Shown in pieces: positions 7,788 to 14,050 of a stretch of 14,271 nt of DNA; position 1 is the stretch's first letter; the number at the start of each line of letters is the position of its first letter. The stretch lies in contig JAPZLL010000105.1 of the NCBI GenBank assembly GCA_036250225.1, positions 1 through 14,271 of the forward strand, read 5' to 3'. A program made the position numbers and the translations under genes. This stretch comes from Cercophora sp. LCS_1. Its lineage: Eukaryota > Ascomycota > Sordariomycetes > Sordariales > Lasiosphaeriaceae. Below the pieces are notes generated by a model that was given only the letters and a program-made list of their open reading frames with translations, searched no databases and was not told the origin of the DNA.

Positions 7788-9373
7788 ATGGCGGAACAAG
7801 GGATCTTCGGCCTCAAGCGCAAACGGCAGGGCCAAGCAAGCGAAAGATCACAACATCAGCCAAAGAAGCAAAAAAAGCTCAGCCATCCGGCCCGACCACC
7901 CCCATCATTTTGGGACAATCTTTCCGAGATTCCCCTGACGAAAAGCGCGTTACATGAACTGGATCGGAGGAATCGCAACAGTGCTCACCCTGTCACCCGA
8001 CGCGTTACCGCCGAGCTTCTTGCCCGCCGCGTTCCAATCTGCTTGAAGCGCTTTGCGAGACAAGGCGGCCCAGACCTTTCGCATTTGAGAGGTGTAAGTA
8101 GATGCCCAAAATATGTTTAGTAATAAACTAACCTTTACAGTACGATGAACCAGCATTCGGACACGGGATGAGCTCAAATCAGTCCAGCCTCGGCCGCCTG
8201 AAGCGGGGTTCGACATCCACATCCAAGACTCCCTCCACGAAGACGTCGGGCACGAAGACGTCGGGCACAAAGACAACGGGCACAAAGACGATGGGCACAA
8301 AGATGACCAAGAGTACCGGGCCATACGACCGTGCTTTCCTGCAACACCTTATCGACTTTAAGATTTATCCCAGCGGATACGAGTACCCCGACGGTAGAAT
8401 TCCCCCTGAGCCGAAAAACATCGAGGAGATCGAACGTGTACTGGCGCAACCACGGCCATCTCTGTCGCCATCACGATTTTCACGCGAGGATTTCCGCAAG
8501 TTCCAACGAGCAGATGCGCATGCTGCTAAAGAGAGACAGGTAACAACGTCGGTGATCCCTATCATTGAAGGGGATGTTGGCGATAGCAAATGCATTGCTG
8601 GAGAAATACCCTTTACGAACCTGGACCACTTGACTGACGGCTCGCTGGTGCCTGGGAATCCGGACCGATACTACGGCGCCCGTCCTGAACAACTTGATCA
8701 ACGGGTACGTCAAAAACTAGGTGGCCGTATCATCCCTTCAACTCAGCATGATCTCCCCATCGTGCAGAACTTTTTCCTAGCAGTAAAGGGCCCAGATGGG
8801 TCGTCTGCAGTAGCTCAGCGACAGGCAATCTACGACGTGACACTGGGACAGAGAGGAATGCTGGATACGCTGTCGTACGGGGAATCGGAACCGGTTTACG
8901 ATAAGAAAGCTTACGCAATAGCATGCACATATCACGCTGGGATGCTCAAAATGTACACCAGCCATGCAATACCGCCAACCAGCCCAGAAGCGCGTCCCGA
9001 ATATGTAACGACGCAGGTCGGGGCCTATGCGCTTACAGGTAACTATGATGCATGTCGGCAAGGAATCGCAGCGTACCGAAATGGGAGGGATTGGGCAAAA
9101 CAGCAGAGGGACAAGGCAATCGAGCAGGCCAACCGGAGGGTCACCAGCACTGGAACTGGAGCGCCACTTCCGGACGACGACCCAGCCTTGAGCTTCGCAA
9201 GGGTTTCAGGCTCCAGTCACGGGTGCGGACGCCCAAGTCGGAGCGCACTATCGTCTTCCTTCAACGATCCCGATACCTCTACCGATGAGCTGGCTCCAGA
9301 TCCTGGGCTCCAGTTTAAACGTCACAAGGGTCTGGGAGGATTTCAGAAGCAACGTGGCACAAAACGTCTTTGA
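7788..9373 (+). CDS. DUF7924-like fungal protein of unknown function (two exons, 512 aa)
   Basis: Exon 1 (7788-8093) starts at the first ATG of its frame. Exon 2 (8141-9373) follows a 47-base intron, and splicing keeps the frame and gives 512 residues. Residues 10-13 (KRKR) and 25-30 (PKKQKK) look like nuclear localisation signals. Residues 41-61 (FWDNL...LTKSALHELDRR) and a LARHGGPDLSHLRG-like stretch ending exon 1 are typical of the family's N terminus. Residues 135-157 are a TKTSG repeat. The core (about 210-430) contains PSLSPSRFSREDF, IPFTNLDHLTDG, NPDRYYGARPEQL, NFFLAVKGPDGS and AAYRNGRDWAKQQRD, the landmarks I associate with DUF7924. PD (276-277) and xVK (316-318) resemble a PD-(D/E)XK nuclease core, but the expected Glu is Ala. 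The final 25 or so residues may be out-of-frame sequence (see the overlapping pseudogene). Function is unknown; it reads as intact. Confidence 0.85.
8094..8140 (+). other. Intron of the DUF7924-like gene
   Basis: The donor is GTAAGT (8094-8099), the branch site ACTAAC lies at 8127-8132, and the acceptor is TTTACAG ending at 8140. The length is 47 bases, within the usual range for filamentous fungi. Joining 8093 to 8141 is phase 0 and extends the second open frame nine codons upstream of its ATG (8168), giving Leu-Arg-Gly-Tyr-Asp-Glu-Pro across the junction. Without splicing, exon 1 would read into a stop at 8118. Confidence 0.88.
8236..8308 (+). repeat. 15-bp coding minisatellite
   Basis: Four full 15-base units (CACGAAGACGTCGGG at 8236 and 8251, then variants CACAAAGACAACGGG at 8266 and CACAAAGACGATGGG at 8281) are followed by a partial unit at 8296. 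The period is a multiple of three, so copy-number changes keep the frame. The encoded repeat is Thr-Lys-Thr-x-Gly, a basic, probably disordered linker between the N-terminal region and the conserved core. Confidence 0.92.
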
Positions 9374-9971
9374 GATAATGGAGTAAGTGGAGGAACCTAT
9401 ACTCTAGGAGCTATCTAACCTCCCTTAGCGCATCCGGTATGTTCTCGAGGCGTTGTTCCCATGGTCGGGCCTCGGGATTTATGAAGCCTATCGACGAAAC
9501 GACCAGCAACCCCGGCGGCAGCATCTACGGCTTCATGACTTGGTTTGGAACCTCGAAACGCCTTGGTTGTTCAGCAGCTGTGGAGCCCAAAATCCAAAGT
9601 GGTATACTTTGAGAACTCCCATCTGCTTCAGATTGCAGGCTGGCCATTGCCGATTGGGATATTGGAGATACCATGTGCTCCTCTGGAACGCGCTGGCTGC
9701 AAACCGATCGAGGTAGAAATGGAGGAGGGTGGCTTGTGAGTCTACCGTTCCGTCACTTGATGTTTCTAACGAGTGCTAGTGCTATTCTCGATGCGCGACT
9801 CGCTTTCCGGATTGAGAGAGGTTATGCGATCCACTTTGTATTCGCGACAAGGGAAGAGCTCGAAGGCTGGCCAAAGAAAAAAAATACCCTAACAAGGAAG
9901 AACTTAAGGAGAAGGTTGATGAAATGGAAAGCCAGACGATGGGGCTGAATTTCATGTTTACCGATGAATGA
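9285..9971 (+). pseudogene. Decayed intron-containing fungal gene of unknown function
   Basis: Protein-like sequence spread over frames can be followed. A possible first exon (9285-9382, including VTRVWEDFRSNVAQNVFEIM) is followed by an intron 9383-9428 (GTAAGT, CTAAC, TTAG; 46 bases). Exon 2 contains RYVLEALFPWSG in one frame and then GFMKPIDETTSNPGGSIYGF and MTWFG in another. A further frame change near 9560-9580 leads to QLWSPKSKVVYFENSHLLQI. A second intron at 9736-9779 (GTGAGT, CTAAC, CTAG; 44 bases) joins EMEEGG to DARLAFRIERGYAIHFVFAT, EELEGWP. At the A8 run 9877-9884 the frame shifts again into NKEELKEKVDEMESQTMGLN, ending at TGA 9969-9971. Intact splice sites and continuous protein-like sequence indicate a real gene; three or so single-base shifts indicate a pseudogene, unless the shifts are sequencing errors. 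I cannot name its family. Confidence 0.65.
9736..9779 (+). other. Second intron of the decayed gene
   Basis: GTGAGT at 9736-9741, CTAAC at 9766-9770 and the acceptor GCTAG ending at 9779 define a 44-base intron. Splicing joins 9735 to 9780 and converts a TGA (9737-9739) into continuous reading from Glu-Glu-Gly-Gly into Asp-Ala-Arg-Leu-Ala-Phe. The improvement in the encoded protein is strong evidence that the intron is real. Confidence 0.8.
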
Positions 9972-10024
9972 ACTTGATAGGTGGCGCACGAAGATAACCT
10001 GGTCGGATTTACCCCTTTAGCTAC

Positions 10025-10423
10025 CTATTCATCCACCGCAGGGGTGGGATAATAGTCATAAGGTGCTTGTTGGCTTGCATCGCCACCGTACTGATCCCTT
10101 GCCGGTGCTGAGTTGGATGTCATGCTCGTCCCTTTCTCTCTGACAAGAATGCTCCGCCCGCATACATGAGGGGACCCTTCGAATACGTGCCGTGATACAT
10201 GTGTGGCGCCTTGGAAAAAAACGTGCCTTGATACATGAGAGGCCCCCTTTGAACACATGTCAGGATACATAAGCGGTGCCTTGGTTTGACCCTGCATCCA
10301 GGTAGTAGTAGTCTGCGCATCGAAAAGGGGGAGGGGTGGAAAACTGGACAGGTCGTGAACATGCTGTGATAAATCCGAACGCCTTCGTTCTTGACACGGC
10401 AGCAGGTTCGGTGGAGAGAGCAT
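10025..10423 (-). pseudogene. Low-complexity reading frame with tandem repeats, probably a gene remnant
   Basis: On the minus strand an open frame runs to a TGA at 10025-10027 and ends in a Gln/Tyr/Pro-rich tail (AGDASQQ-like, then APYDYYPTPAVDE), which looks more like a genuine protein C terminus than a chance frame. Upstream of it the DNA consists of 33-36 base repeats. Across these the best-looking frame changes, with MY-x-GT-x-SKG-type units appearing in alternating frames, so indels have disturbed a once regular repeat protein. No signal peptide, intron or conserved domain was recognised, and no ATG is clearly favoured. A chance frame through a minisatellite remains possible. Confidence 0.35.
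10160..10290 (-). repeat. 33-36 bp tandem repeat (about four units)
   Basis: The plus-strand marker ATACAT recurs at 10162, 10195, 10231 and 10265, giving steps of 33, 36 and 34 bases. Between markers each unit has a recognisable CTTCGAA/CCTTGGAAA/CTTTGAA block and a GTGCCTTGATACATGAG-like block. On the minus strand a unit reads Met-Tyr-x-Gly-Thr-x-Ser-Lys-Gly. The 34-base step breaks the triplet periodicity. Confidence 0.8.
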
Positions 10424-10491
10424 TTGGTGCTACCTAGGGCAAGTCTGCTCCAGTCCGAGGATTTAATGTCTCCTCTAACTGAACACCACTT

Positions 10492-10549
10492 AACGGCCCT
10501 TTAAATACCTCTGTGCAATAAACGGCCCTTCAGATACCTCTGCGCAATA
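10492..10549 (+). repeat. 29-bp tandem repeat (two units)
   Basis: AACGGCCCTT, ATACCTCTG and GCAATA occur in the same order at 10492-10520 and 10521-10549, with three mismatches. A third copy may begin at 10550 (AATGCC). Nothing indicates a function. The rest of 10291-10754 shows no recognisable gene. Confidence 0.85.
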
Positions 10550-10754
10550 AATGCCAAGTTGGGAATATGTAGAAAGGGGGGGCTCGTCATCATACCATGT
10601 GCAACAACACAGCCAGCCGGTTGGGTCAACAACCTGGACATCAACAGCCAGAGAGCGCCCGTCACTTGTCTTGCGCCGCTTGCTTGTCTGGATTCCCTTC
10701 TTCTATGCGAAGTCTCGCGGCGGCATCTCTTCAATTTCTTGGCCTTTTTCCTAA

Positions 10755-10858
10755 GCCGCCTCCTCTCTCCGACGATGGCGTCCTCGGCGTCAAATCGCAA
10801 ATCTGGGATCGTTATCCGAACGTCAACTTGAAAAAGGCGTACTGGCCCGCCCACTTAA
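10755..10858 (-). repeat. Displaced third copy of the integrase repeat segment
   Basis: CGCCTCCTCTCTCCGACGAT, GGCGTCCTC, GTCAAATCGCAAATCTGG and CCGAACGTCAACTTGAAAAA (10757-10835) match the starts of the two tandem units at 11289 and 11510. The copy ends about 10858, where the chromodomain remnant begins on the minus strand. Its position downstream of the chromodomain is out of order for a gypsy element, so it was probably placed here by recombination or by insertion of a second element. Confidence 0.85.
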
Positions 10859-11210
10859 CCAGATGTGCTGAACAACTCGTCCTAAAAAAATTGACCTCCT
10901 CAATCTTGTATTTGTCGGAATATCTTCTTCGAGGCTTGGCATCGGTAGGGGGTGGGTCGTCGTCGTTTGGCCTAGGATGGTATTCTTCAAGCAACTTGTG
11001 CTGGAAACACGTCATGCAGGCGCGCGTATTGCTCTGGCAGAGCCAATCGGTAGGCTTGGCCGCCCAATCAGCTCGGTAACTCGGAATGGACCTATCCAGC
11101 GCGGCGCCAACTTGTTGTTTTTGAGCCTCAGATTCTTGGTGGAGAGTGGAGAGAGAGCTTGACCAGTTGGCCGTGTTTGAATCGCATTGGCTGGGGCTTG
11201 AACCCACAAG
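10855..11210 (-). pseudogene. Gypsy integrase C-terminal domain and chromodomain-like tail
   Basis: On the minus strand, about 11140-11060 reads Lys-Asn-Leu-Arg-Leu, Lys-Leu-Ala-Pro-Arg-Trp-Ile-Gly-Pro-Phe-Arg-Val. This is the GPY/F module of gypsy integrases that contacts DNA. After a frame change come Leu-Leu-Glu-Glu-Tyr-His-Pro-Arg-Pro and a Pro/Asp linker, then Tyr-Lys-Ile-Glu-Glu-Val and Leu-Val-Lys-Trp-Ala-Gly-Gln (10915-10857). That matches the start of a chromodomain (Tyr-x-Val-Glu-x-Ile ... Tyr-Leu-Val-Lys-Trp-x-Gly), which in chromoviruses guides integration to marked chromatin. The chromodomain is cut off directly after Trp-Ala-Gly-Gln, where a displaced integrase copy begins. Confidence 0.75.
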
Positions 11211-11284
11211 CTTTCGGCGTGTTTTTTTCGGAGCTGGCGGAGCGCTTTTGAACTCGATCTTTCGCCGAAGGAACTGCTGAAGGA

Positions 11285-11720
11285 GCCGCCTCCTCTCCGA
11301 CGACGGCGTCCTCGACGTCAAATCGCAAATCTGGATCGTATCCGAACGTCAACTTGAAAGGCGTACTGCCGAGCGAACGGTGAAAGCTGTTGTTGCAGGC
11401 AAGCTCAGCGCTCCCCAAGAGCCTCGCCCAGCAGGCAGTGTGGATCGCCGCTCGTAAACGCGCCGAGATGTTGTTTGAGCGATCGGTTCTTTCGCCGAAG
11501 GAGCTGTTGCCTCCTCTCCGACGACGGCGTCCTCAACATCAAATCGCAAATCTGGATCGTACCCGAACGTCAACTTGAAAAAGGCGTACTGCCGAGCGAA
11601 CGGTGAAAGCTGTTGTTGCAGGCGAACTCGGCGCTCCCCAAGAGCCTTCCTTGCCCAGCAGTGTGGATCGCCGCTCGTAAATGCGCCGAGATGTTGTTGT
11701 TCGAGCGATCGGGTTCAGGG
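11285..11720 (-). repeat. 221-bp tandem duplication within the gypsy integrase
   Basis: CCTCCTCTCCGACGACGGCG begins at 11289 and recurs at 11510, giving a 221-base period. After each start the sequence continues through CAAATCGCAAATCTGGATCG, CCGAACGTCAACTTGAA, GGCGTACTGCCGAGCGAACG and GTGTGGATCGCCGCTCGTAA. Each unit encodes, on the minus strand, the integrase stretch Asn-Asn-Ser-Phe-His-Arg-Ser-Leu-Gly-Ser-Thr-Pro-Phe and Asp-Pro-Asp-Leu-Arg-Phe-Asp-Val-Glu-Asp. The units differ by small indels, so the duplication is not very recent. Confidence 0.9.
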
Positions 11721-11999
11721 CTTCGGTCTGGCCGTCGGCTCGAGGGTGGAAAGCGGTTGAAAGCCGTCTCTTGATCTTCCCTTGGGCGCGCAGATTTCCT
11801 TCCGGAATTCGCTCGTTATCCTTGAGTCTCCATCGGTGACGATACCCGTCGGCGGACCGTATTTGAGCTCTGTCGCCTTGTAGAATTCTTTAGCAAAATC
11901 GGCTGTATCCATCTCTTTGGTGCAAGCCAAGAACTTTCCGAGCCTGGTATAACGGTCAGCTATTGCCAGAATTGCGTTGAGGCCTGGCATTTTGGACAC
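11711..11999 (-). pseudogene. Gypsy integrase catalytic core remnant
   Basis: The minus-strand frame 11999-11715 reads Ile-Leu-Ala-Ile-Ala-Asp-Arg-Tyr-Thr (first catalytic Asp), then Tyr-Gly-Pro-Pro-Thr-Gly-Ile-Val-Thr-Asp-Gly-Asp-Ser-Arg (second Asp), both typical of Ty3/gypsy integrases. The third block, Ala-Phe-His-Pro-Arg-Ala-Asp-Gly-Gln-Thr-Glu (catalytic Glu), is present at about 11720-11752 but in a different frame. One indel between 11760 and 11800 therefore separates it from the first two. The three acids themselves survive, unlike those of the copia element. Confidence 0.85.
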
Positions 12000-13130
12000 A
12001 ACCAGAGAGAGATTGTAAGGGAAACTACCCCCTTGCCCTTGGCGGCATTTGCTGGCCTAGCCGTCTGGTGGATGAGTGGCCGCTAGGTTTCTAAGGTAGC
12101 AATATGCTGTTTGCGGGCATTTTGGGCACGACCAACGCAATCCCGAGAATTTGCAAGGGAGACTTAGCGTCCGCAGCAGCATTGCTGCCCTTGGCCCTTG
12201 GCAGCATTACCGTCTGGCGGATGCAGGTCTCCGAGGCACCGTTTGCGGGCGTTTTGGACACAACCAGAGAAGGGAAACTACCATCTGTGACAGAATTGCC
12301 CTTGGCGGTATTGCTGGTCTAGCCCTTGCCCTTGCCCTTGCCCTTGGCAGCATTACTAAGCTAGCCGTCTGGCGGATGCAGGTCTCCAAGGCACCGTTTG
12401 CGGGCGTTTTGGACACAACCAGAGAGAGATCGCAAGAGAGACTATTGTCATTGCTGCTCAATACTGACAAGCCGACAATACAAGCCTTGACGACTGACTG
12501 CCTGTTATTTGGCACTTGTCTTCGTCGCTTGAGGTTTCCTTCTATTCAACTTGACACCCGACTCTCCAAGTCCCTCTAGCCACTGGCATGTCATCACTGT
12601 TCCCATAGACGGTCTTCGTTCGACTCTGTTCACTGTTCTTACGACCGACCTTCTCCTGATTCCTTCGACTTTGACCATGGTCGAATTTCTTTAAATCGTT
12701 TCTCCCACAAGAAAACCATCACAATCGACCCTCCAGCAAGTCGTCATACCGTTAATCTCGGTTGATCCTTTCGACTGATTGTGCCACCATCTTCCGCGTC
12801 CCTACGGCTCCTTCGACCTTCAACGACTATCTCGACTATCCTCCTCTCTGATAAAGCAAGGTCGCAATTCCGAGTCTAGTTGCAAGGCCCTTACCCTTGG
12901 CGGCATTACCGTCTGGCGGATACAGGTCCCCAAGGCAGCAGTGCCGTTTGCGGGCGTTTTGGACACAACTAGAGAGAGATGGTAAGGGAAACTACCGTCT
13001 GTGACAACATTGCCCTTAGCAGCATTACTAACCTAGCCGTCTGGCGGATGCAGGTCCCCAAAACAGGTCCCCAAAATTTGGGCACGACCAAGATCAATGC
13101 AACCAGAGCAACAATCCCCCACCGCGCCGG
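11988..13130 (+). repeat. Degenerate array of a 130-155 bp repeat
   Basis: The marker GTCTGGCGG (or GTCTGGTGG) occurs at 12063, 12212, 12367, 12911 and 13039, giving steps of 149, 155 and 128 within clusters. A full unit contains CCCTTGGCGGCATTACCGTC, TGGCGGATGCAGGTCTCCAA, GGCACCGTTTGCGGGCGTTT, TGGACACAACCAGAGAGAGA and AGGGAAACTACC. Unit length varies through internal deletions and a (CCCTTG)4 expansion at 12323-12346. In one forward frame several units read Val-Trp-Arg-Met-Gln-Val ... Pro-Phe-Ala-Gly-Val-Leu-Asp-Thr-Thr-Arg-Glu. The frame is not kept between units, and I do not regard it as a gene. The array is interrupted at about 12461-12889 by unrelated sequence. Confidence 0.85.
12461..12889. 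other. Pyrimidine-rich insert without a recognisable gene
   Basis: This interval splits the repeat array. It is rich in C and T, with many TCGACT/CTTCGAC motifs (for example near 12667, 12767 and 12808). Open frames are short, and an ATG near 12678 opens only five codons. It resembles a fungal leader or promoter region more than coding sequence and may be a remnant of a transposon leader, but nothing in it identifies the source. Confidence 0.35.
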
Positions 13131-13145
13131 ACGGAACAAGAAGGC

Positions 13146-14050
13146 TCCTATACAGCCACTGGCGAAGAGAGAGAAGAAGAGTCAGCGCGCCACTGCTCGA
13201 GGCGAGGCTATTCCGATCACAACCGCTGACTCTCAGAAGTTGATTGGATCCTCAGCGCCAACATGTCCTTCAGGTCTCGAATCCTGACTCTCAGAAGTTG
13301 TCCTTCAGGTCTCACTCTCAGAAGTTGATTGGATCCTCAGCGCTAATATCTCCTTCAATCAGGTCTCGAATCCTGACCTTTAATCTGCGACAATGGTCCG
13401 AGGCTGTTGCCGACCTCTGGCACAACGGCGAAGAAATGGGTACTCACAGCAATATCAAGTCCCTCAAGTGCGAGATTGCCGATGCTCCTTCGATAATTGG
13501 ACGTTGTATAGCTCGTCTACCTTAATTGCCGATCTCAATGCTGGTTTCCAGTAGCGGTACTGCCTCTTACGCTTGAAGCATCTCAAAGGCCGCCATTGCG
13601 GTGTGCAGGAGCTCGCTCTGGAAGTCTTGAGGGCTATATTATGGCGAATAACGAGACCGCCAACAACACTTGTCTCCAGAACAACCGCCTTCCTGAGAAC
13701 GAGCGCCTTGCCGAATACGAGCTCAACGACATTAAAGATATCCGCTGCCTTTGCTGCCTGGGCCATATCCCCTTGTAGCTGTTCTTTGGACCCTTGCAGC
13801 TTCTTCGGACCCTTGTAGCTTCTTCAGACTCTCTTATAAGAACCGTTGGCAAATTTAATACCCTTTTGCATTTTATTCGCAGAATTTAACTATGTCAAAG
13901 GCGAGATCTCGGAGGAAATCTCCAAGAAAAAGCAATCTCGAGGTTAATCCGGAGACGAGCCGGCTGTATCTTTTCTTCATGATTTCATTTTCTTCATAAT
14001 TGCGAGAGCCATCTTCTTGCGCTGGCCTTTCGATTATATTTGCAGGGTTT
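13146..14050 (+). mobile_element. hAT-family transposon relic, copy 2 (shorter)
   Basis: The segment matches the first hAT relic from CTCCTATACAGCCA (5637/13146) to CGATTATATTTGCAGGGTTT (6488-6507/14030-14049), same strand, 7.5 kb apart. It retains Leu-Arg-Leu-Lys-His-Leu-Lys-Gly-Arg-His, Gly-Tyr-Ile-Met-Ala-Asn-Asn-Glu-Thr-Ala-Asn, and a damaged Cys-Leu-Gly-His-Ile block. Relative to copy 1 it lacks the Asn-Leu-Ala-Ala-Lys part (replaced by repeats of GGACCCTTG and CTTCTTCGGA near 13785-13830) and everything beyond 14050. It keeps a stretch near 13492-13530 (Asp-Asn-Trp-Thr and a TCGTCTACC) that copy 1 has partly lost. It also has an internal duplication at 13228-13345. Neither copy is functional; each preserves parts missing from the other. 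Confidence 0.85.
13228..13345 (+). repeat. Local duplications inside hAT copy 2
   Basis: ACTCTCAGAAGTTG occurs at 13229, 13287 and 13313. TGATTGGATCCTCAGCGC occurs at 13241 and 13325. AGGTCTCGAATCCTGAC occurs at 13272 and 13361. In copy 1 (5720-5785) each of these is present once. The extra 85-90 bases in copy 2 therefore arose by slippage or unequal exchange after the copies separated. Confidence 0.9.

Larger units (their letters stand above)
10755..11999 (-). mobile_element. Ty3/gypsy (chromovirus-type) retrotransposon fragment
   Basis: On the minus strand the integrase core, integrase C-terminal domain and a chromodomain-like tail follow one another, the order of the 3' end of chromovirus pol. 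No gag, protease, reverse transcriptase or RNase H is present: at 12000 the sequence switches to an unrelated repeat. The fragment is not AT-rich; its damage is by frameshifts and internal duplication. A segment of the integrase occurs in tandem at about 11285-11500 and 11506-11720 (221-base period), and a third partial copy lies beyond the chromodomain at 10755-10858. No LTR was identified. The fragment cannot transpose. Confidence 0.85.

Noticed and set aside
8174..8595. Minus-strand open frames opposite the intact gene
   Set aside because: They are antisense shadows; one has a cysteine/arginine repeat that is simply the reverse of the 15-bp minisatellite.
11012..11418. Separate small genes on the minus strand
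   Set aside because: They are fragments of one gypsy integrase split by frameshifts, not independent genes.
12323..12346. (CCCTTG)4 as a telomere-like repeat
   Set aside because: The fungal telomere unit is CCCTAA/TTAGGG; this is a local expansion of CCCTTG already present in each array unit.
12151..12579. 142-residue forward frame as a repeat protein
   Set aside because: It runs through repeat units in different frames from unit to unit, and its Leu-Ala run comes from the (CCCTTG) tract, so the frame is not conserved.
11988..13130. CRISPR-like repeat array
   Set aside because: Units are long, degenerate and adjacent without unique spacers, and the genome is eukaryotic.
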